Shown here: positions 34,862-43,536 of the stretch, piece by piece
Layout of the letters: the number at the start of each line of letters is the position of its first letter
How positions within the stretch are numbered: position 1 is the stretch's first letter
From: Cryobacterium sp. CG_9.6
Lineage (GTDB): Bacteria; Actinomycetota; Actinomycetes; Actinomycetales; Microbacteriaceae
DNA length: 64,000 nt
Direction: 5' to 3'
Assembly (NCBI RefSeq): GCF_029893365.1
Contig: NZ_JARXUZ010000001.1
Span: 806,001 to 870,000 of the forward strand
Notes under the pieces: generated by a model
What the model was told of the DNA's origin: nothing
Database searches by the model: none
The model's input: the letters and a program-made list of their open reading frames with translations, nothing else
Position numbers and translations under genes: made by a program

Positions 34862-36136
34862 GTGACACGACCCCTGCCGCATCGAGCTGTGCCGCAGCAA
34901 CTGGTTCTGCACGGACCGATTCTGCACATACCGATTGTGCTCTGGGGCGCGTTCGTTCTTGTGCACCTCGTCATTGTGTGGCTGGCGCTCTTCGGGCCCG
35001 GCAACGCCCTCGGTGATATTGCGGTCGTCTATCGCGGGTGGGCTGAGGGGTTGCGCACCGGAACCATCATGGGAATCACGACGCCGTTCGTTTATCCGGT
35101 GCTCGCCATGGTTCCCATCGGCACCGCGCTGATACTCGGTGATGCCCTCTACCTCTACACGTGGTTCCTGCTCGTGACCGTGCTGGATGCCCTCGCCTTC
35201 TTCGTGCTTGTGCGCAGGCTGCGACCGCACCGGGTGGTCGCCGCCTGGTGGTGGCTCGGGTTTCAGCTGCTGCTTGGCCCGGTTGCCCTGGCCCGTATCG
35301 ACTCCATCACCGTGCCCGTGGCCATCATCGGCCTCCTCTGGCTTGGTTCCCGACCGTTCTGGGGAACCACGCTGCTCGTGCTCGCCACGTGGGTGAAGAT
35401 CTGGCCGGCCGCCGCGCTCGCGGCCCTGTTCGTGGTGTGGCCCCAACGCTGGCGGATGCTGCTGCTCGCCGCCGGCATCAGCGTCGCCATTGTGGGCCTC
35501 GCGGTCGTGCTGGGGAGTGGCGCCAACGTGCTCAGCTTCGTGACCGCGCAGACCTCCCGGGGTATTCAGATCGAAGCCCCGGTGGCTGGAATCTGGATGT
35601 GGCTCACCGCACTGCGGGTGCCCGGCAGTTCCCTGTATTACGACACGGAGATTCTCACGTTTCAGGTGGCTGGACCCGGTGTGGCGGTGGTCAGTGCGTT
35701 CATGACCCCGCTGATGGCCGTGATGGCTGCGGTCGTTCTGCTGCTCGGCGTGCGTGCCACGCGGTCCGGCGCGGCCTTCGTTACGGTGTTCTCACCGCTG
35801 GTTCTGGCCCTCACCACAACGCTCATCGCCTTCAACAAGGTGGGGTCGCCGCAATTCATCTCCTGGCTGGCGGCGCCCGTGATTCTCGGGCTCGTGTGGC
35901 ACGGTGCCGGCTGGCGCACACCGGCCGTGCTCGCGCTGATGCTGGCGGCACTCACGCAGATCATCTATCCCTACCTCTATGACGGGATGCTGGTCGCCGA
36001 TCCGGCACTCGTGCTCGTGCTGAGTGTGCGGAACCTGCTCGAATTTGTGCTGCTCGGGTGGGCGGTACGCGAGTTGTGGTCGTACGATCGCAGGAGCGAA
36101 GCATCACCCGGCTCACGGGTGTCCGCGAACGGCTAA
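34862..36136 (+). CDS. GT87-like (DUF2029) polytopic glycosyltransferase
   Basis: This 424-residue membrane protein has about 10 TM helices and the N-terminal loop motif LGDIAVVYRGWAEGLRTGTI, characteristic of the GT-C/GT87 (DUF2029) mannosyltransferase group that uses polyprenol-phosphate sugars at the outer membrane face. The acidic residue in LGDIA is the likely catalytic base region by family analogy. The start GTG at 34862 is supported by the -10 spacing. A cell-envelope glycan target is inferred; no partner glycan gene is nearby. Confidence 0.75.
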   Translation: MTRPLPHRAVPQQLVLHGPILHIPIVLWGAFVLVHLVIVWLALFGPGNALGDIAVVYRGWAEGLRTGTIMGITTPFVYPVLAMVPIGTALILGDALYLYTWFLLVTVLDALAFFVLVRRLRPHRVVAAWWWLGFQLLLGPVALARIDSITVPVAIIGLLWLGSRPFWGTTLLVLATWVKIWPAAALAALFVVWPQRWRMLLLAAGISVAIVGLAVVLGSGANVLSFVTAQTSRGIQIEAPVAGIWMWLTALRVPGSSLYYDTEILTFQVAGPGVAVVSAFMTPLMAVMAAVVLLLGVRATRSGAAFVTVFSPLVLALTTTLIAFNKVGSPQFISWLAAPVILGLVWHGAGWRTPAVLALMLAALTQIIYPYLYDGMLVADPALVLVLSVRNLLEFVLLGWAVRELWSYDRRSEASPGSRVSANG

Positions 36137-36145
36137 GGAGTTCTC

Positions 36146-36457
36146 ATGCTGGTTGCATTCTCGGTTGCCCCGTCCGGAGCCCAGGACGACGACGGTTCCG
36201 TGCACAACGCGGTTGCTGCCGCCGTCAAGGTCGTGCGCGACTCCGGGCTGCCGAATCACACCGATTCCATGTTCACGACCATCGAGGGTAGCTGGGACGA
36301 GGTTTTTGCCGTCGTGAAAGCTGCGACCGAGGCGGTGGGCGCCTTCGGGCCGCGCGTGTCCCTCGTGCTGAAGGCGGACATCCGCCCGGGCCACACCGGT
36401 GAGCTCACGGGCAAGGTGGAGCGCCTCGAGGCCGCCCTGACCGCCTCCGGCGAGTAG
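36146..36457 (+). CDS. MTH1187/YkoF-type thiamine-binding protein
   Basis: This 103-residue protein of the DUF77/thiamine-binding superfamily (ferredoxin-like fold) has MLVAFSVAPSGA, then VHNAVAAAVKVVRDSGLPNH, TTIEGSWDEVFAVVKAATEA and VSLVLKADIRPGH. AAGGAG precedes the ATG. Members bind thiamine or its pyrimidine moiety and form tetramers; the cellular role is unsettled. It is the last gene before the repeat block. Confidence 0.85.
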   Translation: MLVAFSVAPSGAQDDDGSVHNAVAAAVKVVRDSGLPNHTDSMFTTIEGSWDEVFAVVKAATEAVGAFGPRVSLVLKADIRPGHTGELTGKVERLEAALTASGE

Positions 36458-36468
36458 CGGCGGGGTCC

Positions 36469-36567
36469 CGCTGGTTGAGCGCGAGCTTGCGAGCAGTCGA
36501 AACCTGGTGAGGTGATGTGCGGTGTCTCGAGACGCGCGCGAAGTGCGTGCGCGCTCCTCGACCAGCG
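36469..36567. repeat. palindromic repeat unit 1 (99 bp)
   Basis: It starts CGCTGGTTGAG and ends CTCGACCAGCG (inverted ends). It is composed of two inverted REP-like halves: TGGTTGAG...TCGAAACC and GGTGTCTCGA...CTCGACCA. The hairpin arm of the right half has the stem CGCGC/GCGCG. Confidence 0.85.
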
Positions 36568-36620
36568 AGGCCGCGCGTCGTGGGCTCCGAGCGTGGTCGC
36601 CACCAATATCGGGGGTCGCG

Positions 36621-36705
36621 ACGGTAACGGGCGTAGCGGTCACCGATTTGGGGCGCGGCCATCTGCCATGTCGGGCGCGCCCACCGAAAACGGGCGCGCC
36701 CACCC
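36621..36705. repeat. dispersed intergenic repeat, copy 2
   Basis: The core at 36621-36657 is 32/37 identical to 22412-22448. After a short spacer comes a 19-bp unit GGGCGCGCCCACCGAAAAC (36673-36691) and a partial second copy (36692-36705), paralleling the tandem 19-mers of copy 1. Confidence 0.65.
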
Positions 36706-36708
36706 TCT

Positions 36709-37026
36709 CGCTGGTTGAGCGCGAGCTTGCGAGTAGTCGAAACCTGGTGAGCCGTGCGGGGTCTCGAGACGCCGGCGAAAAGCGTGCCGGCTCCTCGACC
36801 AGCGAGGAGGGGCGAGTCTCGCTGGTTGAGCGCGAGCTTGCGAGTAGTCGAAACCTGGTGAGCCGTGCGGGGTCTCGAGACGCGCGCGAAGGGCGTGCGC
36901 GCTCCTCGACCAGCGAGGAGGGGCGAGTCTCGCTGGTTGAGCGCGAGCTTGCGAGCAGTCGAAACCTAGTGAGCCGTGCGGGGTCTCGAGACGCCGGCGA
37001 AAAGCGTGCCGGCTCCTCGACCAGCG
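36709..37026. repeat. three tandem palindromic repeat units with 111-bp period
   Basis: Units are 36709-36804, 36820-36915 and 36931-37026 (96 bp each), separated by 15-bp linkers (AGGAGGGGCGAGTCT-like). They share ends and sequence with unit 1. Units 2 and 4 have the hairpin stem CCGGC/GCCGG, unit 3 has CGCGC/GCGCG. No transposase is present. The whole interval 36458-37046 holds no credible gene; long open frames through it only decode the repeats. Confidence 0.9.
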
Positions 37027-37046
37027 AGGAGGGCGAGGCGGAAGGG

Positions 37047-37538
37047 TCAGTCGAAGTTGAGACTGAGCTTGCGGAGCAGCGTGGAGAGACGGTCCTGCTC
37101 GTTCGCAGACAGGGTGCGAAGCAGCTCGGCTTCGGCGTCGACGAGTCGGGTGATGGCGGCATCCACTCGGGTGAGGCCCGCCGAGGTCATCCCTACCAGG
37201 ATGCCGCGACCGTCATGCGGATCGGTGTGACGGGTGACAAGACCACGATCGACCAAACCATTGATGCGATTGGTCATGGTGCCACTGGAAACGAGGGTCT
37301 GCTGCAGCAGTGATTTGGGGCTGAGCTCGTAGGGTGTGCCCGCTCTGCGGAGGGCAGAGAGAACATCGAATTCCCACGATTGCAGTTCTGACCGGGAGAA
37401 AGCCGTGCGGCGAGCCCGGTCGAGATGCTTGGCCAACCGGGCGACCCGAGACAGAACCTGCAGGGGAGCGAAGTCCAGATCCGGACGTTCGCGTAGCCAG
37501 GAATCTACGATTCGGTCGACTTCATCATGGCCAGGCAT
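37047..37538 (-). CDS. MarR-family transcriptional regulator
   Basis: From the ATG at 37538 the protein has 163 residues with a MarR winged helix: LQSWEFDVLSALRRAG, then LLQQTLVSSGTMTNRINGLV as the recognition helix region, and the wing TRHTDPHDGRGILVGMTSAG. A longer frame to 37613 is rejected because GATAAT lies exactly 6 nt upstream of this ATG (leaderless) and the conserved start MPGHDEVDRIVDSW begins there. The ligand and targets are unknown. The repeat block immediately follows its stop. Confidence 0.88.
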   Translation of the reverse strand: MPGHDEVDRIVDSWLRERPDLDFAPLQVLSRVARLAKHLDRARRTAFSRSELQSWEFDVLSALRRAGTPYELSPKSLLQQTLVSSGTMTNRINGLVDRGLVTRHTDPHDGRGILVGMTSAGLTRVDAAITRLVDAEAELLRTLSANEQDRLSTLLRKLSLNFD

Positions 37539-37544
37539 TGCTCC

Positions 37545-37550
37545 ATTATC
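37545..37550 (-). promoter_or_regulatory. -10 box GATAAT of the leaderless marR-type transcript
   Basis: Minus-strand GATAAT, 6 nt (GGAGCA), then the ATG at 37538. Confidence 0.5.
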
Positions 37551-37629
37551 CCGGGTGTGAGGGTGGGGGAGCGTGCAGCCCCTGAAATCTGGCACACTTG
37601 AGGATGTCGTCAACCCTCGGTTGGCGCAT

Positions 37630-37701
37630 TCCGCCGTGGTGTAATGGCAGCACGACAGCCTTTGGAGCTGTTAGGTCTAGGTTCGAGTCCTGGCGGCGGA
37701 G
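37630..37701 (+). tRNA. tRNA-Gln (TTG anticodon)
   Basis: The acceptor stem TCCGCCG/CGGCGGA, D-arm GTGTAATGGCAGCAC, anticodon stem ACAGC/GCTGT with loop CTTTGGA (anticodon TTG at 37662-37664) and T-arm CTAGG-TTCGAGT-CCTGG are all present. The discriminator is G. The CCA end is not encoded. It lies just upstream of glmU, as in related genomes. Confidence 0.95.
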
Positions 37702-37739
37702 CAGTCTTTTCCCATATGTAAACATGCAGAGGACACCCT

Positions 37740-39182
37740 GTGACAGACACCCACCTCGCAATCATCGTGCTCGCCGCCGGTCAAGGCACGCGAATGAAGT
37801 CCAGCCTTCCCAAGCTGCTGCACCCGCTTGCCGGGCTTCCGATCGTGAGCCACGTGCTCGCGACGGCGCGCTCGCTCGATGCGGCCCACGTCGTGACCGT
37901 CGTGCGCCACGAACGCGATCGCCTCGCTGCGGTCGTGGCCGAGGAGCTGCCGGAAAGCCTCATCGTTGACCAGGACGAGATACCGGGAACCGGCCGTGCG
38001 GTTGAGCAGGCCGTGGCCGCGCTCCCGGCGGACTTCGCCGGCGACGTTCTCATCATCAACGGTGACGTGCCCCTGTTGGACGCGGCCACACTCACCGCAT
38101 TCATCAACGCGCATCGGTCCAGCGCCGCCGCGGGAACAGTGCTCTCCGCTTTTCCGGATGATGCCACCGGCTACGGCCGCATCATCCGCTCCGAGCAGGG
38201 CGTCTTCGACCGCATCGTGGAGCAGAAGGACGCCAGCGCCACCGAGCGCGCTGTTGAGGAGATCAACGCCGGCGTGTACCTGTTCGGCCTCGGGATGCTG
38301 CGCGAGCAGCTCGCCCAGCTGACCACCGAGAACGTGCAGGGTGAGAAGTACATCACCGACGTGATCGGTCTGCTGCGACGCGCCGGTGCCGATGTTGCCG
38401 CCGTCCCCGTTGAGGAAGCCTGGCTCGTGGCCGGCATCAACGACCGTGCTCAGCTCAGCGATGCGGCCGTGACGCTCAACCAACTGATCGTGCGCGGCTG
38501 GCAACTGGCCGGCGTCACCATTCAGGACCCGGCTACCACCTGGATCGATCTCAAGGCCACCCTCGCGCCCGACGTCACCATTTTGCCGGGCACCCAAATT
38601 CTTGGTGCCACGGTCGTGGAGACCGGCGCGATCATTGGCCCCGACACCACCCTGCGCGACTGCGAGATCGGCGAAAATGCGGTTGTGAAGCGCACCGACG
38701 CAACACTCGCCGTGATCGCGGCCAGGGCATCCGTTGGACCGTTCTCGTACCTGCGCCCCGGCACGATACTGGGCGCTGACGGCAAGATCGGTGGCTTCGT
38801 GGAAACGAAGAATGCCACCATCGGTGCCGGCAGCAAGGTGCCACACCTCAGCTACGTGGGTGACGCCGTGGTGGGTGAGGGATCGAACATCGGAGCGGGC
38901 ACCATCTTCGCTAATTACGACGGTGTGGCCAAGCATCACTCCACAATTGGTTCGCACGTGCGAACCGGGTCACACAACGTGTTCGTTGCGCCGATTACAA
39001 TTGGCGATGGAGCATACACGGGAGCGGGCACGGTCGTACGAAAGAACGTGCCGGCGGGGGCGCTGGCCATTAACGTTGCACCCCAACGGAACATGGACGG
39101 TTGGGTACACACCAATCGCCCCGGTACGGCCGCTGATGCGGCTCAGGCCGCAAGTCAGAGTAGTACTGAGAGCGGAGAATAA
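37740..39182 (+). CDS. glmU: bifunctional GlcN-1-P acetyltransferase / GlcNAc-1-P uridyltransferase GlmU
   Basis: This 480-residue enzyme makes UDP-GlcNAc for peptidoglycan. The N-terminal pyrophosphorylase (about 1-230) has LAAGQGTRMKS and the metal-binding INGDVPLL. The C-terminal left-handed beta-helix acetyltransferase (about 255-450) has repeated hexapeptides (VGEGSNIGAGTIFANYDGVA, H in KHHSTIG). The tail is Ser/Ala-rich. The start GTG at 37740 has AGAGGA upstream. The stop TAA is followed at once by the prs GTG. Confidence 0.95.
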   Translation: MTDTHLAIIVLAAGQGTRMKSSLPKLLHPLAGLPIVSHVLATARSLDAAHVVTVVRHERDRLAAVVAEELPESLIVDQDEIPGTGRAVEQAVAALPADFAGDVLIINGDVPLLDAATLTAFINAHRSSAAAGTVLSAFPDDATGYGRIIRSEQGVFDRIVEQKDASATERAVEEINAGVYLFGLGMLREQLAQLTTENVQGEKYITDVIGLLRRAGADVAAVPVEEAWLVAGINDRAQLSDAAVTLNQLIVRGWQLAGVTIQDPATTWIDLKATLAPDVTILPGTQILGATVVETGAIIGPDTTLRDCEIGENAVVKRTDATLAVIAARASVGPFSYLRPGTILGADGKIGGFVETKNATIGAGSKVPHLSYVGDAVVGEGSNIGAGTIFANYDGVAKHHSTIGSHVRTGSHNVFVAPITIGDGAYTGAGTVVRKNVPAGALAINVAPQRNMDGWVHTNRPGTAADAAQAASQSSTESGE

Positions 39183-40160
39183 GTGTCTGAAATCAAGACC
39201 AGCGGCGATAAGCGACTTGTATTGGTTTCGGGGCGGGCGCATCCACAGCTCGCCATCGACATCGCTGCGGAGCTTGGCTCGGAGCTCCTGCACACCGACG
39301 CACGCACCTTCGCGAACGGTGAACTGTATGCGCGATTTGATGAGAGTGTTCGTGGTTCTGACGCGTTCGTGATTCAGTCGCACACCGCGCCCATCAACGA
39401 GTGGCTGATGGAACAGCTCATCATGGTCGACGCCCTCAAGCGCGCCTCGGCCAAGCGCATCACGGTCGTTGCCCCCTTCTACCCCTATGCTCGTCAGGAC
39501 AAGAAGGGCCGCGGACGGGAGCCGATCTCTGCTCGCCTGGTCGCTGACCTCTTCAAGGTGGCCGGTGCCGACCGCATCATGTCGATCGACCTGCACGCCG
39601 CACAGATTCAGGGCTTCTTTGACGGCCCCGTCGACCACCTCTTCGCGATGCCGGTGCTGCTGGAGCACTTCCGTGAGAAGCTCGACCCCGCCACCCTCAC
39701 CATCGTCTCGCCCGACATGGGCCGCGTTCGCGTGGCCGACATTTGGAGCGACCGCCTCGGAGTGCCGCTGGCCATCATTCACAAGCGTCGCGACCCGCTC
39801 GTGCCCAACCGCGTCTCCGTTCACGAGATCGTCGGCCAGGTGGAGGGCCGCGTCTGCCTGCTCGTCGACGACATGATCGACACCGGCCGCACCATTGCCC
39901 TCGCGGCCGAGGCACTGCGTGAAGCCGGCGCCATCGGCGTTGTCGTCGCCGCCACGCACGCCGTGTTCAGCGACCCCGCCGTGGACATGCTGCAGAACCC
40001 CGCGATCTCGGCCGTTGTCGTTACCGACACGCTTCCGATCCCGGAGGAGAAGCGATTCCCGACCCTGACGATCCTGCCGATTGCCCCGCTGTTGGCGCGC
40101 GCGATTCACGAGGTCTTCGACGAGGGTTCCGTCACCTCCATGTTCGACGGCGCCGCATAA
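39183..40160 (+). CDS. prs: ribose-phosphate pyrophosphokinase
   Basis: This 325-residue PRPP synthetase has a catalytic flexible loop (YARQDKKGRGREPISARLVA), the divalent metal site SIDLHAAQIQGFFDGPVDHL and the PRPP loop VDDMIDTGRTIA (about 228-239). It supplies PRPP for nucleotide, His and Trp synthesis. glmU-prs is a conserved bacterial pairing. The GTG start abuts the glmU stop. A terminator follows. Confidence 0.96.
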   Translation: MSEIKTSGDKRLVLVSGRAHPQLAIDIAAELGSELLHTDARTFANGELYARFDESVRGSDAFVIQSHTAPINEWLMEQLIMVDALKRASAKRITVVAPFYPYARQDKKGRGREPISARLVADLFKVAGADRIMSIDLHAAQIQGFFDGPVDHLFAMPVLLEHFREKLDPATLTIVSPDMGRVRVADIWSDRLGVPLAIIHKRRDPLVPNRVSVHEIVGQVEGRVCLLVDDMIDTGRTIALAAEALREAGAIGVVVAATHAVFSDPAVDMLQNPAISAVVVTDTLPIPEEKRFPTLTILPIAPLLARAIHEVFDEGSVTSMFDGAA

Positions 40161-40178
40161 CCGTTAGTTTCACCACGA

Positions 40179-40210
40179 AGGCCGGTCATCGATTCGTCGA
40201 GGACCGGCCT
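40179..40210. terminator. terminator between prs and the accessory operon
   Basis: AGGCCGGTC (40179-40187) pairs with GACCGGCCT (40202-40210). Inside, after one A-G mismatch, TCGA/TCGA closes a TTCG tetraloop. It sits between convergent transcription units. Confidence 0.8.
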
Positions 40211-40226
40211 CTGGTCTGTCGGCGCG

Positions 40227-41564
40227 TTAGTTGCGGCCGAGCACCTGCACGAGAACGCGACGAATAGCATCCGCCCGCCTCACGAACCCATGCGTGCCCA
40301 CCGGTTCAACGCCGGTGACGAGCCGCCGAAGGCCGCCGACTCCGAGCGTCAGCGCACTCGCTAGCACCGGTGTGCCCTGGTCATCACACACGACGAAATC
40401 CACCGCGTTCGCGTCGTCCCACGCGTCCCACCCGGGGTCATTCGTGAGATCCCGGCGCGCTGTCACCGACAGCCACGCTCCCTCGTGCAGCACCCGCGCC
40501 GAGTAGGTGACGCGTGCACCGTCAATCTGCACGCTGCCGTCACACAAGAACAGGCGTGGCCCCCACGGCGGGTAATCGATGGAACCTGCCAGTTCCGGAA
40601 CCGCTGACTCGCCCGGTAACGGCAGTACAACCGTGAGCATCACACTCAGTCGGGCTCCCTGCACCTCGGCGCTGAGCCGTTCCACGTAGCGGATGCCGGG
40701 GGCCGGCTCCGTCATGGCCGTGCACGCGGCATCCGCTGGCACACCCAGGGGTGTCGCCGCAGCGAGACACGCGCGGGCATCGCGATACCCCATGGCGAGC
40801 AGCGAATCGGTGCTGATGCGCCCCAGAAAGTATTCGGGGTCCAGCGGGAGCGGATGCCGTGGCTTCACCACGTGCAGAACGAAGCGTCGCCCCGCAGCCG
40901 CGGCTGCGGCAAAATCGGCGAGCAGTGCCCCGGTGGCACTCATCTCGATCATGTGCACGTACTGCTCGAGCGGGCCATCGCCGTAATACCCGGTATTTCC
41001 GATGCACCAGACCAGCCAGATTTCGTCGGCACCCCGGCGCAGCGCCTCCGACACGTTGGCATCGCGAATCCACACTGCGTCGGTGTACACAATGCCGTCG
41101 CGGCGCAGCGGGGTCATGAAAATGGGCAGCGACATGCCGGCAGCGAGAAGCTCGGCATCGATTGCCCCGGCCTCGTAGGCGATTGACTGTTTGTGAGTGA
41201 AATCGGCCACGTTGAACGTGCCCTCCGCCGTTGCCGAGCGGATGCGCTCCACGTCGATCCCGAGGTTTGGGAACACCCTGTCGCGAATCCCGTCCGCGTC
41301 CCCGAACGCCGGCAGCGCCCACGGTCCCTTCAGATAGTTCAGCACCGGCAGGCCGGACACGAAGTCGCCCACGTTCAGCGCACTCCACCGTCGCACCATC
41401 TCGTCGGGGTCCTGCCCCGACAAGAGCATGGCGGTTGTCAGAATTCCACCGCTCGTGCCGTCGATGTGGTCAAAGGTGAGTCCCTCCTCGGTGAGGGCCT
41501 TCACCACACCCGTCTGCCAGGCCACGCGCATGCCGCCGCCGGCCAGAACCAGGGAACGCTTCAT
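40227..41564 (-). CDS. patatin-like phospholipase family protein
   Basis: This 445-residue protein has an N-terminal patatin domain: glycine-rich oxyanion loop AGGGMRVAWQTG (8-19), nucleophile Ser38 in DGTSGG and the catalytic Asp162 in YTDAVW (DGG/DGA in most patatins, DAV here). About 180 residues C-terminal to it form a beta-rich region of unknown fold. It should hydrolyse acyl esters of lipids. It is the last gene of the accessory operon, and its start lies inside the 3' end of the preceding gene (95-nt overlap in another frame). There is no obvious SD, so re-initiation is likely. Confidence 0.85.
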   Translation of the reverse strand: MKRSLVLAGGGMRVAWQTGVVKALTEEGLTFDHIDGTSGGILTTAMLLSGQDPDEMVRRWSALNVGDFVSGLPVLNYLKGPWALPAFGDADGIRDRVFPNLGIDVERIRSATAEGTFNVADFTHKQSIAYEAGAIDAELLAAGMSLPIFMTPLRRDGIVYTDAVWIRDANVSEALRRGADEIWLVWCIGNTGYYGDGPLEQYVHMIEMSATGALLADFAAAAAAGRRFVLHVVKPRHPLPLDPEYFLGRISTDSLLAMGYRDARACLAAATPLGVPADAACTAMTEPAPGIRYVERLSAEVQGARLSVMLTVVLPLPGESAVPELAGSIDYPPWGPRLFLCDGSVQIDGARVTYSARVLHEGAWLSVTARRDLTNDPGWDAWDDANAVDFVVCDDQGTPVLASALTLGVGGLRRLVTGVEPVGTHGFVRRADAIRRVLVQVLGRN

Positions 41565-42051
41565 GAGCTGTCGTTTCTGTCGGGAGTGTGCGCCTGACCC
41601 TGCGGGGGCGCGGCTCGGTGGTGTGCCGCCCCTGCGCGGCGGCCTGACGCAGGCGACGCCAGTAGACGAACAGCAGCGCGGCGGTGGCCAGATCGAAGGC
41701 CGCCACGAGGAGGGCGATCGTGCCGAACAGCTGCTGGGCCACCCCCAGGCTCACGGCCACCACCGCACCGGCCTTCTGCACACCCGACCAGAGCACCACG
41801 TCGCGGTGCGGAACGCGCCGCAGTAGCGACTGCGCCAGCAGAGCACCCACCACGATCATGAACAGGCCCACCGTGCCAAAAAGTTGGGCGGCCAGCGGCG
41901 TGGGGTCAGCCCCCAGCAGACGAAGGAGCGCGTTGGGTGCCACAATCTCGGCCACCCCGGTGAGCGCCGTAATCACGGCTAGGGCCACCAGCACGGCCCG
42001 CAGCGGATGCCACCGCAGCCAGTCCCGAGCCGTGGCCCACCGCGCGGTCAC
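41470..42051 (-). CDS. four-helix membrane protein of unknown function (accessory operon)
   Basis: From the GTG at 42051, which overlaps the upstream stop as GTGA, the protein has 193 residues with four TM helices (LVALAVITALTGVAEIV; LFGTVGLFMIVVGALL; AGAVVAVSLGVAQQLFGTIA; LLVAAFDLATAALLFVYW). The last about 60 residues are Arg-rich; the final 31 codons are read from DNA that also encodes the start of patatin and look like a read-through extension rather than a conserved domain. The family is not recognised (DoxX/DUF4345-like by topology only). Confidence 0.65.
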   Translation of the reverse strand: MTARWATARDWLRWHPLRAVLVALAVITALTGVAEIVAPNALLRLLGADPTPLAAQLFGTVGLFMIVVGALLAQSLLRRVPHRDVVLWSGVQKAGAVVAVSLGVAQQLFGTIALLVAAFDLATAALLFVYWRRLRQAAAQGRHTTEPRPRRVRRTLPTETTAHEAFPGSGRRRHARGLADGCGEGPHRGGTHL

Positions 42052-42548
42052 GAAAACACCGCCGCGAGCTGTCCCTTGTCTACGAGGTATGCCACGATCA
42101 CGAGCCACATCGCGGTGGAGCCATAGAAACGCAGGTCGTTCAGCCACATCCACCGGCGGAGCAGGGCGCGCAGACCCTCCACGTCGGCGTACTCACCTGC
42201 CCGAATCTTCTTGTTGATCGGAATGATGATGCCCTGACCCACATAGGTGAGAAAAATGATTCCCGCCACGCACAGCCAGGCGAACCACACCCGGGAGCTG
42301 CCCCACTCCGATACCACTATGACCGCGCCGGCCACGAACATGACGGGCACGACAATCGTGAAGAACCGGGTGGCTGCCAGCGTGGGAATGGCGAAGTGCA
42401 CGGCCTCCGTTTCGGGCGTGAGGCCGCGCCAGGTGGGGTAGAGAAAGAATTTCAGCACCCACATGGTGCCCATATACATGCTGGCACCGAAGAGAAAATA
42501 CAGCGCGCTGATGAGCAACGGCCAGCCGGTTACGGTTCCCTCGCTCAT
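42048..42548 (-). CDS. four-helix membrane protein (DUF1772-like topology)
   Basis: This 166-residue integral membrane protein has TM segments at about 10-30, 62-82, 88-108 and 140-160. It has a Phe/Trp/Tyr-rich first helix (YFLFGASMYMGTMWVLKFFL) and a conserved-looking loop VGQGIIIPINKKIRAGEYAD. Topology suggests the DUF1772/anthrone-oxygenase-like group, but I cannot confirm it. The start lies 7 nt after the upstream stop, and its own stop overlaps the next GTG. Confidence 0.65.
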   Translation of the reverse strand: MSEGTVTGWPLLISALYFLFGASMYMGTMWVLKFFLYPTWRGLTPETEAVHFAIPTLAATRFFTIVVPVMFVAGAVIVVSEWGSSRVWFAWLCVAGIIFLTYVGQGIIIPINKKIRAGEYADVEGLRALLRRWMWLNDLRFYGSTAMWLVIVAYLVDKGQLAAVFS

Positions 42549-42555
42549 GGTGCGC

Positions 42556-43536
42556 TCACATCTCTACCTCGTTGTCGCCGTTGTGAGACAGGCGCCGTGG
42601 CGGTGCCAGCCATTCCTCGCTGTTTGTCAGGTGCACAACACTGCCGAGGTCATCACCGAGGTGAGCGGATGCCGCGAGCTCGCCAGTCGTCGCGGTGAGG
42701 AACCAGCCCTCATAGTGATCGTCCAATACCCCGTGTGCCGTGGGCATGTACGCGGTGAAGAGCGGTTTGCGCGACACGTGCAGTGTCTTCAGCCCCGCAA
42801 CACCGGGAGCGTCGCCGAACACCAGGCGAGCCTGAGCGTGACGACCGAGCGCGACATCTGCCTGCGCCTCGAAGTAGATGGACGATTTCATGAGCTGGCC
42901 ACGGAACGCGCAGTAGTTGACGGCCGCCAGTTTGAGCGGAAGGTTTGTGTGCGGTGGACGTTTGATGTCGATGGTGCAGCCGTGCATGCCATCAACGGCA
43001 TACATCGCCGAGACCTTCCGCGGAGTCACCACAAAGTCCAGATTGGCCTGGTGCTTGGGCATGCCCCAGATGCCTTTGCCGCCTTTCACCGAGATCTCCG
43101 AGCTCACCGGAAGATCCACCACATACTGGCCGGTGCCGTACGTGCCCATGAGAAGGGCGGGGAGCAGCGGCGGTGCCGGCTTGGGTCCGTGCGTCACCGC
43201 AATGGCGAGGGAGTACTCGATGTAGCGACCGATGTCTGTGGAGAGATAGTTCACCACGGTGACAATGAGCAGTCCGCGGCCCCAGCCGATTCCCACCGGA
43301 TGCAGTTCGGTTCCGGGCAGCAGACGGGCGGCGGCCGACCGACGAACGGGGAATGCGGCCATCAGCACGGGGGAGTTGTCGGAGTTGACCGGCATCGTGT
43401 ACGGGATGCCGTCCACGAGGGCGTGCTGCCCGGCGAGGCGCGTCTGGCGCTCGGGAACCGGCGAGGGTAGGCGGGACAGCGCGGACTGCAGCAGCCGTTG
43501 AAGTGATTGGCCGAGGGCCGTGGTGAGGTCGTTCAT
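42556..43536 (-). CDS. acetoacetate decarboxylase-fold protein
   Basis: This 326-residue protein of the acetoacetate decarboxylase superfamily has core segments LLPGTELHPVGIGWGRGLLI, RYIEYSLAIAV, the turn YVVDLPVSSEISVKGGKGIW, then GMPKHQANLDF, where Lys161 matches the Schiff-base lysine. In clostridial decarboxylase the motif is PKK, with the second Lys tuning the first; here it is PKH, so simple decarboxylation is not assured. The start ATG at 43536 overlaps the upstream stop (ATGA). Its substrate in this operon is unknown. Confidence 0.8.
   Translation of the reverse strand: MNDLTTALGQSLQRLLQSALSRLPSPVPERQTRLAGQHALVDGIPYTMPVNSDNSPVLMAAFPVRRSAAARLLPGTELHPVGIGWGRGLLIVTVVNYLSTDIGRYIEYSLAIAVTHGPKPAPPLLPALLMGTYGTGQYVVDLPVSSEISVKGGKGIWGMPKHQANLDFVVTPRKVSAMYAVDGMHGCTIDIKRPPHTNLPLKLAAVNYCAFRGQLMKSSIYFEAQADVALGRHAQARLVFGDAPGVAGLKTLHVSRKPLFTAYMPTAHGVLDDHYEGWFLTATTGELAASAHLGDDLGSVVHLTNSEEWLAPPRRLSHNGDNEVEM

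Noticed and set aside
36709..37026. CRISPR-like periodicity (111 bp)
   Set aside because: Repeats are 96 bp, the linkers are nearly identical rather than unique spacers, and no cas gene is present.
36113..37313. Long open frames on both strands (263 and 349 codons) through the repeat block
   Set aside because: They decode the palindromic repeats into reiterated peptides (SLVERELASSRNLVSRAGS type), overlap real genes at both ends and have no start context.
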